Below are positions 8,682-17,056 of a stretch of DNA of 21,562 bases, one piece after another. The stretch's first letter is position 1, and each line of letters opens with the position of its first letter. The DNA comes from Bacteroides sp. UBA7335. Its GTDB lineage: Bacteria > Bacteroidota > Bacteroidia > Bacteroidales > Bacteroidaceae. The stretch covers positions 30,723 to 52,284 of the forward strand of contig DKPL01000097.1 of assembly GCA_002471185.1 (NCBI GenBank), given 5' to 3'. Under the pieces are notes generated by a model. That model had not been told where the DNA came from, ran no database searches, and saw nothing but the letters and a program-made list of their open reading frames with translations. The position numbers were made by a program, and so were the translations under genes.

Positions 8682-10049
8682 ATGAACTCAAATAAATTGC
8701 TTGTCGCTTGTCAATTAGCACTCATTATTTTCTGTTGTTCTTCATGCCAAAAAGAGAGTGCTGATGAGAAACTTAATCATAAAACCAACCAATGGATTGA
8801 AACAAATATGCGCCATTGGTATTATTGGTACAACGATATTCCTGCAAAAAGTAAGTTGAACTACTCTGCCGACCCGGAACTGTTTTTCAACTCTCTTCTT
8901 TCTAAAAGTGATGGTAAAACGAGTTCGGGCACACACTACTACTACTCTACAATACAGAAAAAAAATATCACTACCCGAAACAGTCAAGGCCTATCTCTAG
9001 GTTTTGAGTTTCAGAATTGGCGCACTCATCCTACTCAACCCAACTATGCTGTAAATGTGCTCTATGTGCTTCCCAACTCACCGGCTCAGGCAGCCGGCTT
9101 GCATCGCGGCGATTGGATTTTGCGCATTGATGGTGTTGCTGTCAACTCTACCAATATATATGATTTGCTGGGTACTAAAAGTGTGGAGCTGTCTGTAGGC
9201 GATAGATACAATACTGCCAGTGCAGCATTAAGAACCATCAAGATTACTCCTGCTGTGGTTGAAGATAATCCCATCCTGTATAGTACTGTGTTTCAAGATG
9301 AATCTACCCAAATGCGCAAAGTGGGTTATTTGGTTTACAACCACTTTACCTCAGGCCCCAACGGTGCTGATGATAAGACCTACGATGAGCAGTTGCAACA
9401 AGAGTTCCAACAGTTTAAACATGCCGGTGTAGACGATTTTATACTCGACTTACGTTACAATGGTGGCGGATTGGTGACATCTTCTCAACTGTTGTCACAA
9501 ATGCTTGCACCCCAATCGGCATTGGGTCAGGTGTTTTGCGATGTGAAATACAATGATGTGGTCAACAAAACAAACACCTATCTACTAGAGCAAAATAGTG
9601 AGAACCTAAACCTTACGCGACTCTTTGTGTTGACCAGTAATCGCACTGCATCGGCTTCGGAGGCATTGATTAATGGGTTACGTCCGTTTTACTCGGTATA
9701 CTTGCTAGGCGAAAAAACCGAAGGTAAAAATGTAGGTTCTGTTACTTTAGAAAATAATGAGTACAACTACGAACTACACCCTATTGTTTGTAGAATATAC
9801 AATTCAAAAGGAGAGTCGGACTATGAAAACGGTTTTACTCCATTCTGGGAACTAACAGATAATGACCGTATGCTTAATGGACACATAGAGTTGGGCGATA
9901 AAAAGAATGACATCTTATTGAGTGTAGCCATTGAAATGGTTAGTACCGGAAGCATAAACTCAGCTTCTTCAGTACTACAAACGTCAGATTTTGCTACTCC
10001 GGAATACTGTTCGCTTAGCGATAAATCAAATATAGGAATCATCGAATAA
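8682..10049 (+). CDS. S41-family (C-terminal processing type) serine protease with PDZ domain, predicted lipoprotein
   Basis: A 455-residue exported protease. The N-terminus has a hydrophobic segment ending in CSSC followed by QKES, so Cys22 is the likely lipid-modified residue; the lipobox is imperfect. Residues 30-100 form a helical cap rich in Trp/Tyr. A PDZ domain covers about 105-190, with LPNSPAQAAGL and RGDWILRIDG as its core. The S41 catalytic domain follows: LDLRYNGGG (255-263), then TASASE with the nucleophile Ser324, and GEKTEGK with the general base Lys349. The Ser-Lys spacing of 25 residues is the one known for CtpA/CtpB. The Gln found four residues after the Lys in the Ser-Lys-Gln triad of those enzymes is Ser353 here. 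It probably trims or degrades envelope proteins; the substrate is unknown. It sits alone between a terminator upstream and a weak one downstream. Confidence 0.88.
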   Translation: MNSNKLLVACQLALIIFCCSSCQKESADEKLNHKTNQWIETNMRHWYYWYNDIPAKSKLNYSADPELFFNSLLSKSDGKTSSGTHYYYSTIQKKNITTRNSQGLSLGFEFQNWRTHPTQPNYAVNVLYVLPNSPAQAAGLHRGDWILRIDGVAVNSTNIYDLLGTKSVELSVGDRYNTASAALRTIKITPAVVEDNPILYSTVFQDESTQMRKVGYLVYNHFTSGPNGADDKTYDEQLQQEFQQFKHAGVDDFILDLRYNGGGLVTSSQLLSQMLAPQSALGQVFCDVKYNDVVNKTNTYLLEQNSENLNLTRLFVLTSNRTASASEALINGLRPFYSVYLLGEKTEGKNVGSVTLENNEYNYELHPIVCRIYNSKGESDYENGFTPFWELTDNDRMLNGHIELGDKKNDILLSVAIEMVSTGSINSASSVLQTSDFATPEYCSLSDKSNIGIIE

Positions 10050-10083
10050 AAAGCTCTCAGATTACTTCTTCTCATGGTTCAAT

Positions 10084-10113
10084 ACCCTTGCTCATTTGTA
10101 GATAAGGGTTTTT
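10084..10113 (+). terminator. Weak candidate terminator after the S41 protease gene
   Basis: ACCCTT (10084-10089) pairs with AAGGGT (10104-10109) across a 14-base loop and is followed by a short T run to 10113. The position, 35 bases after the stop, is right for a terminator, but the stem is only 6 bp. Confidence 0.42.
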
Positions 10114-10120
10114 CATATAG

Positions 10121-10194
10121 TTCCAAAGGTTTGAAACTATAGTTTCAATATATCGGGACTACAGTTTCGCATGCTTGAAACTAAATGAAAACTA
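10121..10194. repeat. Cluster of GAAACT / AGTTTC half-sites, including a perfect 18-bp palindrome
   Basis: The palindrome TTGAAACTATAGTTTCAA (10131-10148) is perfect. A second inverted pair follows: AGTTTC (10163-10168) and GAAACT (10177-10182) around an 8-base spacer containing GCATGC. A further GAAAACTA lies at 10187-10194, and a degenerate TATAGTTCC lies just before the palindrome. The cluster lies between the weak terminator of the protease gene and the promoter of the ABC-F gene. It could be a small interspersed intergenic repeat, a set of protein-binding sites, or an RNA hairpin at the end of the upstream transcript. Confidence 0.75.
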
Positions 10195-10247
10195 GGTGTA
10201 GAGAAAATCAGTTTTCCGTTTTGTACTTATGCTATAATTAGGGTTCA

Positions 10248-10281
10248 TTTGCTATATGAACTTTAATATTCATTATCTTTG
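10248..10281 (+). promoter_or_regulatory. Bacteroides-type promoter of the ABC-F / M13 peptidase unit
   Basis: TTTG at 10248-10251 (-33) and TATCTTTG at 10274-10281 (-7, followed by C) match both halves of the Bacteroidota consensus with a 22-base spacer, about one base longer than usual. Transcription would begin near 10288, about 31 bases before the ATG at 10319. This position decides the start codon of the ABC-F gene, because an upstream in-frame ATG (10256) lies inside the promoter. Confidence 0.65.
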
Positions 10282-10318
10282 CACTCTATTTAAATATAAA
10301 GACGAATTAATATACTAT

Positions 10319-12271
10319 ATGATATCCGTTGAAAGCTTGAAGGTGGAGTTCAATGCCACCCCTTTATTTGAAGATGTATCTTATGTTATCAATCGCAAAG
10401 ATCGCATTGCACTGGTTGGTAAAAACGGTGCCGGAAAATCAACTATGCTCAAGATACTCGCCGGTTTGCAAAACCCAACATCGGGCAATGTATCCATTCC
10501 GCGCGAAGTAACCATTGGCTATCTGCCCCAGGTGATGAAGCTGGCCGATAATCGTACGGTGATGCAAGAGGCCGAGATGGCCTTCGAACACATCTTTGAG
10601 CTGCAAGCCGACTTAGAACGAATGAACAATGAGTTGGCACAACGCACCGATTACGAATCTGAAGATTATCACAAACTTATCGACCGTTTTACTCACGAGA
10701 ATGATCGCTTCTTGATGATGGGCGGTACCAACTTTCAAGCCGAGATAGAACGTACACTGATGGGACTTGGCTTCAGTCGTGCCGATTTCGATCGTTCTAC
10801 CTCAGAGTTTTCCGGTGGGTGGCGCATGCGCATCGAGTTGGCCAAACTGCTGCTTCGTCGTCCCGATGTGTTGTTGCTTGATGAGCCTACCAATCACTTG
10901 GATATAGAGAGTATCCAGTGGCTTGAGAACTTTTTGTCTACACGTGCCAATGCGGTAGTACTAGTGAGTCACGACCGTGCCTTTCTGAACAATGTCACTA
11001 CACGTACTATTGAGATTTCGTGCGGACAAATTTACGATTATCGCGTGAAGTATGATGACTTTGTAGAGTTGCGCAAAGAGCGTCGCGAACAGCAATTGCG
11101 TGCTTACGAAAATCAACAAAAACAGATTGAAGATACAGAAGCTTTTATCGAACGCTTCAGGTATAAAGCAACCAAATCGGTGCAGGTGCAAAGCCGCATC
11201 AAACAACTCGAAAAGATAGATCGCATCGAAGTAGATGAAGAAGATAACTCCTCTTTACGACTGAAGTTTGTCTGCTCGAGCCGGAGCGGAAGCTACCCTG
11301 TGATATGCGAGGGAGTAGGCAAAAACTATGGCGCTCAAACTGTATTCCAAAACGTAGAGCTCACCATCAATCGAGGCGAAAAAGTAGCCTTTGTGGGTAA
11401 AAACGGTGAAGGAAAATCAACACTTGTGAAGTGTATCATGGATGAAATTAGCGATTACTCCGGAAAACTCACTTTAGGGCACAATGTCCAGATTGGGTAT
11501 TTTGCACAAAACCAAGCGCAGATGCTCGATGGAGAACTTACCGTGTTTGATACCATAGACCGAGTAGCCGTAGGCGATATCCGTACCAAGATACGCGATA
11601 TACTTGGGGCTTTCATGTTTGGTGGCGAAGCATCCGATAAGAAAGTAAAAGTGCTGTCGGGAGGCGAACGCACCCGTTTGGCCATGATTAAGCTCTTGCT
11701 CGAACCGGTCAACTTGCTTATTCTCGATGAGCCTACCAACCACTTAGACATGCGCTCAAAAGATGTATTGAAAGAAGCTATTCGCGAATTCGACGGAACG
11801 GTGATAATTGTGAGTCACGACCGTGATTTTCTAGACGGACTTGCGACTAAGGTATATGAGTTTGGTGGAGGTATGGTGAAAGAGCACTTGGGAGGAATAT
11901 ACGACTTCCTGCAAAAAAAGAAGATTGAAAGTCTAAACGAACTCTCTACTTCGCCAACTGCTTCGACTCTAAAAAACAAAGATGTAGCAACTGCAACCAC
12001 CTCTAGCACTTCGGATAGTAAACTCTCTTACGAAGCTCAAAAAGAGCAGAATAAGAAAATTAAGAAGCTAGAAAAACAGGTGGCCGATTGCGAATTGTCT
12101 ATCGAGAAAATAGAAGGCGAGATAGCACTGCTCGAAGAAAAAATGGCTACACCCGAAGGCGCTTCAAACATGGAGCTTTACGATCAGCATCTTAAACTAA
12201 AAAAACAACTCGACGAAGTTGTAGAAGAGTGGGAGAGTGTATCGATGGAGCTCGAAGAGTTGAAGTCTTGA
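10319..12271 (+). CDS. ABC-F family ATPase (translation-factor type, YdiF/Uup-like)
   Basis: A 650-residue cytoplasmic protein with two ATP-binding cassettes in one chain and no membrane segment, the ABC-F layout. Cassette 1 has Walker A GKNGAGKS (34-41), signature FSGGW (164-168) and Walker B LLLDEP with Glu189. Cassette 2 has Walker A GKNGEGKS (360-367), signature LSGGE (446-450) and Glu471. Between them, about 250-310, lies the charged helical linker that in this family reaches the P-site tRNA. The C-terminus (about 575-650) is a Lys/Glu-rich coiled coil like that of Uup/YdiF, after a low-complexity Ser/Thr stretch. Such proteins bind the ribosomal E site and relieve stalled or troubled translation; some members protect against antibiotics, but nothing here singles this one out as a resistance factor. 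Start chosen at 10319 (MISVESLKVEF) because the 21 extra residues from an ATG at 10256 fall within the promoter and are unlike the family N-terminus. Likely co-transcribed with the M13 peptidase 27 bases downstream. Confidence 0.92.
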   Translation: MISVESLKVEFNATPLFEDVSYVINRKDRIALVGKNGAGKSTMLKILAGLQNPTSGNVSIPREVTIGYLPQVMKLADNRTVMQEAEMAFEHIFELQADLERMNNELAQRTDYESEDYHKLIDRFTHENDRFLMMGGTNFQAEIERTLMGLGFSRADFDRSTSEFSGGWRMRIELAKLLLRRPDVLLLDEPTNHLDIESIQWLENFLSTRANAVVLVSHDRAFLNNVTTRTIEISCGQIYDYRVKYDDFVELRKERREQQLRAYENQQKQIEDTEAFIERFRYKATKSVQVQSRIKQLEKIDRIEVDEEDNSSLRLKFVCSSRSGSYPVICEGVGKNYGAQTVFQNVELTINRGEKVAFVGKNGEGKSTLVKCIMDEISDYSGKLTLGHNVQIGYFAQNQAQMLDGELTVFDTIDRVAVGDIRTKIRDILGAFMFGGEASDKKVKVLSGGERTRLAMIKLLLEPVNLLILDEPTNHLDMRSKDVLKEAIREFDGTVIIVSHDRDFLDGLATKVYEFGGGMVKEHLGGIYDFLQKKKIESLNELSTSPTASTLKNKDVATATTSSTSDSKLSYEAQKEQNKKIKKLEKQVADCELSIEKIEGEIALLEEKMATPEGASNMELYDQHLKLKKQLDEVVEEWESVSMELEELKS

Positions 12272-12298
12272 TTGAGAGATCAATAACTATAATATAGT

Positions 12299-14329
12299 AT
12301 GAAAATAACAAAGTATTTACCAATTTTTGCAATCTGCATGATGACAACAGGATGCAACACAGGCAAACAAAATACCACATCGGGTATTGACCTTGCCAAC
12401 CTCGACACTACTGCTATTGTAGGAGCCGATTTTTATCAATATGCTTGTGGCGGATGGATGAAAAATCACCCGCTAACCGATGAGTATTCACGTTTTGGCT
12501 CTTTCAATTTATTGGCCGAGAATAATCGCAAACAACTTCAAGGGTTGATTGAGGAGTTGGCTTCAACTACACACCCCAAAGGAAGCGTAGCTCAAAAAGT
12601 TGGTGAACTTTACAATGTGGCAATGGATAGTGTAAAGCTTAATAATGACGGAGTAACCCCTATCAAAGCCGAGCTGGCCGAAATAGGATCGGTGAAAACT
12701 CCATCGGATGTTTATACCACCATTGCTAAAATGCAAAAAAATGGCATGTATCCCTTCTTTTACTTCTATGTAGGAGCCGATGATATGAATAGCGACATGA
12801 ATATGGTTCATACCTATCAAGGTGGACTGGGCATGGGCGAACGCGACTACTATCTTGAGGATAATGAAAATATGAATGCCATACGCGATGCTTACAAAGC
12901 TCATATCGTGAAAATGTTTGAACTTGCCGGATACGATGAGGCTGCAGCAAAAAAATCGATGGAGGCAGTAATGGATATCGAAACTCGCTTGGCCAAAGCT
13001 TCTCGCTCAAACGTTGAGTTGCGTAACCCCAACGCAAACTACAACAAGAAAACAATGGAGCAGTTGAACGAAGAGTTCCAATCGTTTGGTTGGAATGAAC
13101 TTTTATCGACTACCGGTCTTGTAGGAATGAAGGATTTGGATGTGAGTCAGCCTGAGTTTATCAAGGAGGTAGAAACGATTATTGCCGATACTCCTATCGA
13201 AAATCAAGCAGCTTATTTGCAATGGAATTTAATAAATACAGCGGCTGGCTACTTGAGCGATGATTTCGTAAATCAAAACTTTGAGTTTTACGGCAAAACA
13301 ATGTCGGGTGCAAAAGAGTTGCAACCTCGCTGGAAACGTGCTGTAAGCTCGGTTGACGGAGCGCTTGGCGAAGCAGTTGGACAAATGTATGTAGAGAAAT
13401 ACTTTCCTGCACAAGCCAAGCAACAAATGCTCGACTTGGTAGGCAATTTGCAAACCTCTTTGGGACAACGCATCATGAACTTAAGTTGGATGAGCGAAGA
13501 GACAAAGAAGAAAGCTCTGGAAAAACTTGCTACTTTCCATGTGAAGATTGGTTATCCTGATAAATGGAAAGACTATTCAACTTTATCTATCGATAATGAC
13601 TCTTACTGGGACAATGCTAAACGTGCTAACCAATGGGAATATGCCGAAATGCTGGCAAAAGTAGGTAAACCTGTAGATAAAGACGAATGGTTGATGAATC
13701 CGCAAACAGTGAATGCATATTATAACCCCACAACCAATGAAATCTGCTTCCCTGCAGGTATCCTTCAATATCCCTTCTTCGATATGAATGCCGACGAAGC
13801 ATTCAACTATGGTGCTATCGGAGTAGTAATTGGTCATGAGATGACTCATGGGTTTGATGATCAAGGACGCCAATACGATAAAGACGGAAACTTGAAAGAT
13901 TGGTGGACTGAAGAAGATGCTAAGAACTTCCAGCAACGTGCGCAAGTTCTAGTTGACTATTTCGATAAAATTGAGGTAGCACCGGGCTTACATGCAAACG
14001 GACAATTCACCTTGGGCGAAAACATTGCCGACCATGGTGGCTTGCAGGTTTCTTATCAAGCATTCAAAAATGCAACAGCCAACAAAGCATTAGAAGTTGT
14101 AGATGGATTTACTCCCGAACAACGCTTCTTCTTGGCTTATTCTAATGTATGGGCAGGCAATATCCGCCCCGAAGAAATACTACGCCTCACTAAAATTGAT
14201 GAGCACTCTTTGGGAAGATGGCGTGTGAACGGTGCGTTGCCTCATATCAATGCTTGGAATGAAGCTTTTGATGTGAATATGGGTGATCCTTTGTTCATTC
14301 CCGAAAACGAAAGAGCTTCAATTTGGTAA
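12299..14329 (+). CDS. M13-family (neprilysin/PepO-like) zinc metallopeptidase, predicted lipoprotein
   Basis: A 676-residue exported endopeptidase. The N-terminus is a short signal ending in TTGC, so Cys19 is the probable lipidation site; the -3 position is Thr rather than the usual Leu, so plain secretion is the alternative. The mature chain has the N-terminal M13 domain (about 35-410) and the C-terminal catalytic domain. The zinc site is HEMTH (513-517), with the third ligand Glu574 in ENIADHGG and Asp578 as the helper residue. NAYY (472-475) is the M13 substrate-backbone motif. The length is that of full bacterial M13 enzymes (about 630-690) and no key residue is missing. The family cuts small peptides, here presumably in the periplasm or at the cell surface. 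It follows the ABC-F gene with a 27-base gap and no promoter of its own that I can see, and a strong terminator closes the unit. Confidence 0.93.
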   Translation: MKITKYLPIFAICMMTTGCNTGKQNTTSGIDLANLDTTAIVGADFYQYACGGWMKNHPLTDEYSRFGSFNLLAENNRKQLQGLIEELASTTHPKGSVAQKVGELYNVAMDSVKLNNDGVTPIKAELAEIGSVKTPSDVYTTIAKMQKNGMYPFFYFYVGADDMNSDMNMVHTYQGGLGMGERDYYLEDNENMNAIRDAYKAHIVKMFELAGYDEAAAKKSMEAVMDIETRLAKASRSNVELRNPNANYNKKTMEQLNEEFQSFGWNELLSTTGLVGMKDLDVSQPEFIKEVETIIADTPIENQAAYLQWNLINTAAGYLSDDFVNQNFEFYGKTMSGAKELQPRWKRAVSSVDGALGEAVGQMYVEKYFPAQAKQQMLDLVGNLQTSLGQRIMNLSWMSEETKKKALEKLATFHVKIGYPDKWKDYSTLSIDNDSYWDNAKRANQWEYAEMLAKVGKPVDKDEWLMNPQTVNAYYNPTTNEICFPAGILQYPFFDMNADEAFNYGAIGVVIGHEMTHGFDDQGRQYDKDGNLKDWWTEEDAKNFQQRAQVLVDYFDKIEVAPGLHANGQFTLGENIADHGGLQVSYQAFKNATANKALEVVDGFTPEQRFFLAYSNVWAGNIRPEEILRLTKIDEHSLGRWRVNGALPHINAWNEAFDVNMGDPLFIPENERASIW

Positions 14330-14356
14330 TCTTCTAAGCAAAAATATTAAATAATA

Positions 14357-14396
14357 AAAACGCTGATTCAAAAGTTTATGAATCAGCGTTTTTTAT
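14357..14396 (+). terminator. Strong Rho-independent terminator after the M13 peptidase gene
   Basis: AAAACGCTGATTC (14357-14369) pairs perfectly with GAATCAGCGTTTT (14380-14392) around a 10-base loop, and the T run continues past the stem. The A run before it makes the hairpin able to act on either strand, but all neighbouring genes are on the + strand. Confidence 0.92.
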
Positions 14397-14413
14397 TGTA
14401 ATTTCGTTTCTTG

Positions 14414-14431
14414 TTTATTACGCGTAATAAA
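14414..14431. promoter_or_regulatory. Perfect 18-bp palindrome in the purH promoter region (candidate operator)
   Basis: TTTATTACGCGTAATAAA is an exact inverted repeat with a CGCG centre. It ends 11 bases before the -7 element at 14443 and covers the place where a -33 element would sit. Position and symmetry suggest a binding site for a dimeric regulator; the regulator is unknown. Confidence 0.5.
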
Positions 14432-14442
14432 TAAGATTTTAC

Positions 14443-14450
14443 TAACTTTG
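14443..14450 (+). promoter_or_regulatory. Bacteroides-type -7 element (TAACTTTG) of the purH-mre unit
   Basis: TAACTTTG, followed by CAC, matches TAnnTTTG and lies 28 bases before the purH ATG at 14479. No TTTG is found at 19-21 bases upstream; that place is taken by a perfect palindrome. Transcription would start near 14456, giving a leader of only about 20-25 bases, so no riboswitch or long leader fits here. Confidence 0.6.
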
Positions 14451-14478
14451 CACATCAAATACTTAATAAAGTCAATCA

Positions 14479-16002
14479 ATGTCTGATTTAAAAAAAATAA
14501 AGACCGCTTTAGTATCGGTTTATCATAAAGAAGGTTTGGATGAAATCATCACCAAACTGCATGAAGAAGGTGTAGAATTCCTTTCAACAGGAGGTACTCG
14601 TCAGTTTATCGAATCACTAGGATATCCTTGTAAAGCAGTTGAAGATTTGACCTCTTATCCCTCTATTTTGGGTGGAAGAGTAAAAACACTTCATCCAAAA
14701 ATCTTTGGTGGTATTCTTTGTCGTAGAGATTTGGAGCAAGATATGCAACAAATCGAAAAATACGAGATACCTGAGATTGACCTGGTTATTGTTGACCTTT
14801 ATCCTTTTGAAGCTACTGTAGCTTCGGGAGCAGAAGAGGCTTCTATCATTGAGAAAATTGATATTGGTGGTATTTCATTGATTCGTGCTGCTGCTAAGAA
14901 CTTCAACGATGTGATTATTGTGGCTTCGCAAGCTCAATACAAACCCTTGTATGACATGTTGATGGAGCATGGCGCAACGTCAACACTTGAAGAACGTCGT
15001 TGGATGGCAAAAGAGGCTTTTGCTGTGTCATCTCACTATGATTCTGCTATTTTTAACTACTTTGATGCAGAAGAAGGATCGGCTTTCCGTTGTTCTACAA
15101 ACGATCAAAAGACATTGCGTTATGGCGAAAATCCTCATCAAAAAGGATACTTCTATGGTAACTTAGATGCTATGTTCGATCAAATTCATGGCAAAGAAAT
15201 TTCTTATAACAACTTGCTTGACATCAATGCTGCTGTTGAGTTGATTGATGAGTTTGATGAAGTTACATTTGCCATATTGAAACATAACAATGCGTGTGGT
15301 TTGGCATCGCGCCCTACAGTGCTTGAGGCATGGATTGATGCTTTGGCTGGCGACCCTGTTTCGGCTTTTGGAGGTGTGCTGGTTACCAATGCTGCTATTG
15401 ACAAAGCAACTGCTGAGGAAATCAATAAACTATTCTTTGAAGTAATTATTGCTCCCGATTATGATGTGGATGCATTAGAAATCTTAGGTCAAAAGAAAAA
15501 CCGCATTATCTTGGTTCGCAAAGAAACTAAAACTCCTAAGAAACAATTCCGCTCTTTACTGAATGGGGTATTGGTTCAAGATAGAGATTTAAATATTGAA
15601 ACTACTGCCGATTTAAAGGTAGCAACAGACAAAGCTCCTACTCCAGAAGAGGTGGAAGACTTGTTGTTCGCCAACAAAATTGTGAAAAACAGTAAGTCGA
15701 ACGCTATTGTATTGGCAAGAAACAAGCAATTGCTAGCAAGCGGTGTGGGACAAACTTCGCGCGTAGATGCGCTAAAACAAGCTATCGAGAAAGCAAAATC
15801 GTTTGATTTTGACTTGCAGGGTGCTGTCATGGCTTCTGATGCTTTCTTCCCTTTCCCCGACTGTGTAGAAATTGCTGGCAATGAGGGTGTTACTGCTGTT
15901 ATTCAACCTGGTGGATCTTTGAAAGACCAATTGACTTTTGACTATTGTAACGAACATGACATTGCAATGGTAACAACAGGAATACGTCACTTTAAACATT
16001 AA
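14479..16002 (+). CDS. purH: Bifunctional AICAR formyltransferase / IMP cyclohydrolase
   Basis: A 507-residue cytoplasmic enzyme for the last two steps of purine synthesis: formylation of AICAR with 10-formyl-tetrahydrofolate, then ring closure to IMP. The N-terminal MGS-like cyclohydrolase domain (about 1-190) shows STGGTRQ and GGRVKTLHPKI. The C-terminal AICAR transformylase domain shows RYGENPHQKG and the catalytic pair Lys268-His269 in KHNNACG, and near the end PGGSLKDQ. Length and both domains are complete. The unit begins with its own -7 element behind a strong terminator, and mreB starts only 14 bases after the purH stop, so purine synthesis and the cell-shape genes are probably read as one message. 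Confidence 0.97.
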   Translation: MSDLKKIKTALVSVYHKEGLDEIITKLHEEGVEFLSTGGTRQFIESLGYPCKAVEDLTSYPSILGGRVKTLHPKIFGGILCRRDLEQDMQQIEKYEIPEIDLVIVDLYPFEATVASGAEEASIIEKIDIGGISLIRAAAKNFNDVIIVASQAQYKPLYDMLMEHGATSTLEERRWMAKEAFAVSSHYDSAIFNYFDAEEGSAFRCSTNDQKTLRYGENPHQKGYFYGNLDAMFDQIHGKEISYNNLLDINAAVELIDEFDEVTFAILKHNNACGLASRPTVLEAWIDALAGDPVSAFGGVLVTNAAIDKATAEEINKLFFEVIIAPDYDVDALEILGQKKNRIILVRKETKTPKKQFRSLLNGVLVQDRDLNIETTADLKVATDKAPTPEEVEDLLFANKIVKNSKSNAIVLARNKQLLASGVGQTSRVDALKQAIEKAKSFDFDLQGAVMASDAFFPFPDCVEIAGNEGVTAVIQPGGSLKDQLTFDYCNEHDIAMVTTGIRHFKH

Positions 16003-16016
16003 TAATAAAGCTTGAT

Positions 16017-17039
16017 ATGGGATTATTCTCTTTTACACAAGAAATAGCGATGGACTTGGGAACAGCCAACACCATTATCATTACCAATGGTAAGATTGTG
16101 GTTGACGAGCCATCGGTTGTAGCTCTTGATCGCCGTACTGACAAGATGATTGCAGTAGGAGATAAGGCTAAAATGATGCACGAAAAAACCCACGAAAATA
16201 TACGTACCATTCGTCCATTGCGCGACGGAGTGATTGCAGACTTTTATGCCTGCGAACAAATGATGAGAGGATTGATCAAACAAGTGAATACACGTAGCCA
16301 CTTATTTTCGCCTTCATTGCGTATGGTTATCGGGGTGCCATCGGGTAGTACTGAGGTCGAGCTGAGAGCGGTTCGCGACTCTGCCGAACATGCCGGAGGA
16401 CGCGATGTGTACTTGATTTTTGAACCTATGGCAGCTGCTATCGGTATTGGTATCGATGTTGAGGCGCCCGAAGGAAACATGATTGTTGATATAGGGGGTG
16501 GCTCTACAGAAATTGCTGTTATCTCATTGGGGGGTATCGTTTCTAACAACTCTATTCGCATTGCAGGTGATGATTTAACTGCTGATATTCAAGAGTACAT
16601 GAGTCGTCAACACAATGTCAAAGTGAGTGAGCGTATGGCCGAACGTATCAAGATTAATGTAGGGGCTGCCTTGACCGAACTTGGTGATGATGCTCCTGAG
16701 GATTATATCGTTCATGGACCAAACAGAATTACTGCTCTTCCTATGGAAGTGCCGGTATGCTATCAAGAAGTTGCTCACTGTATAGAGAAGTCAATTTCTA
16801 AAATAGAAACAGCTATTCTGAGCGCTTTGGAAAATACTCCTCCTGAACTTTATGCCGATATCGTGCAAAATGGTATCTACTTGGCAGGAGGTGGCGCATT
16901 ACTGCGCGGACTCGATAAACGTTTGACTGATAAGATTAATATTCCATTCCATATTGCCGAAGACCCACTTCATGCTGTAGCCAAAGGAACGGGTGTTGCT
17001 TTGAAAAATGTAGATCGTTTCTCTTTCTTGATGCGATAA
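16017..17039 (+). CDS. mreB: Rod-shape-determining actin homologue MreB
   Basis: A 340-residue actin-fold ATPase that forms membrane-bound filaments to guide lateral wall synthesis. The phosphate-1 loop is DLGTANT (13-19), phosphate-2 is VDIGGGSTE (Asp158), and the C-terminal LAGGGALLRGL is the adenosine motif. The short hydrophobic N-terminus (MGLFSF) could serve as the membrane-insertion element. Length is normal for MreB (about 330-350). The ATG at 16017 is 14 bases after purH and no independent promoter is seen. It heads the shape genes mreC, mreD, pbp2 and rodA, and is followed by a 96-base gap with a long hairpin. Confidence 0.97.
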   Translation: MGLFSFTQEIAMDLGTANTIIITNGKIVVDEPSVVALDRRTDKMIAVGDKAKMMHEKTHENIRTIRPLRDGVIADFYACEQMMRGLIKQVNTRSHLFSPSLRMVIGVPSGSTEVELRAVRDSAEHAGGRDVYLIFEPMAAAIGIGIDVEAPEGNMIVDIGGGSTEIAVISLGGIVSNNSIRIAGDDLTADIQEYMSRQHNVKVSERMAERIKINVGAALTELGDDAPEDYIVHGPNRITALPMEVPVCYQEVAHCIEKSISKIETAILSALENTPPELYADIVQNGIYLAGGGALLRGLDKRLTDKINIPFHIAEDPLHAVAKGTGVALKNVDRFSFLMR

Positions 17040-17056
17040 TAAATATAAAATGATGA

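Noticed and set aside
10319..12271. ABC-F protein as an antibiotic-resistance (target-protection) factor
   Set aside because: Its linker and C-terminal coiled coil look like housekeeping Uup/YdiF-type proteins and nothing nearby suggests mobile resistance.
13583..13945. Minus-strand open frame opposite the M13 catalytic domain
   Set aside because: It overlaps the HEMTH region of a conserved enzyme and has no start signal or recognisable motif.
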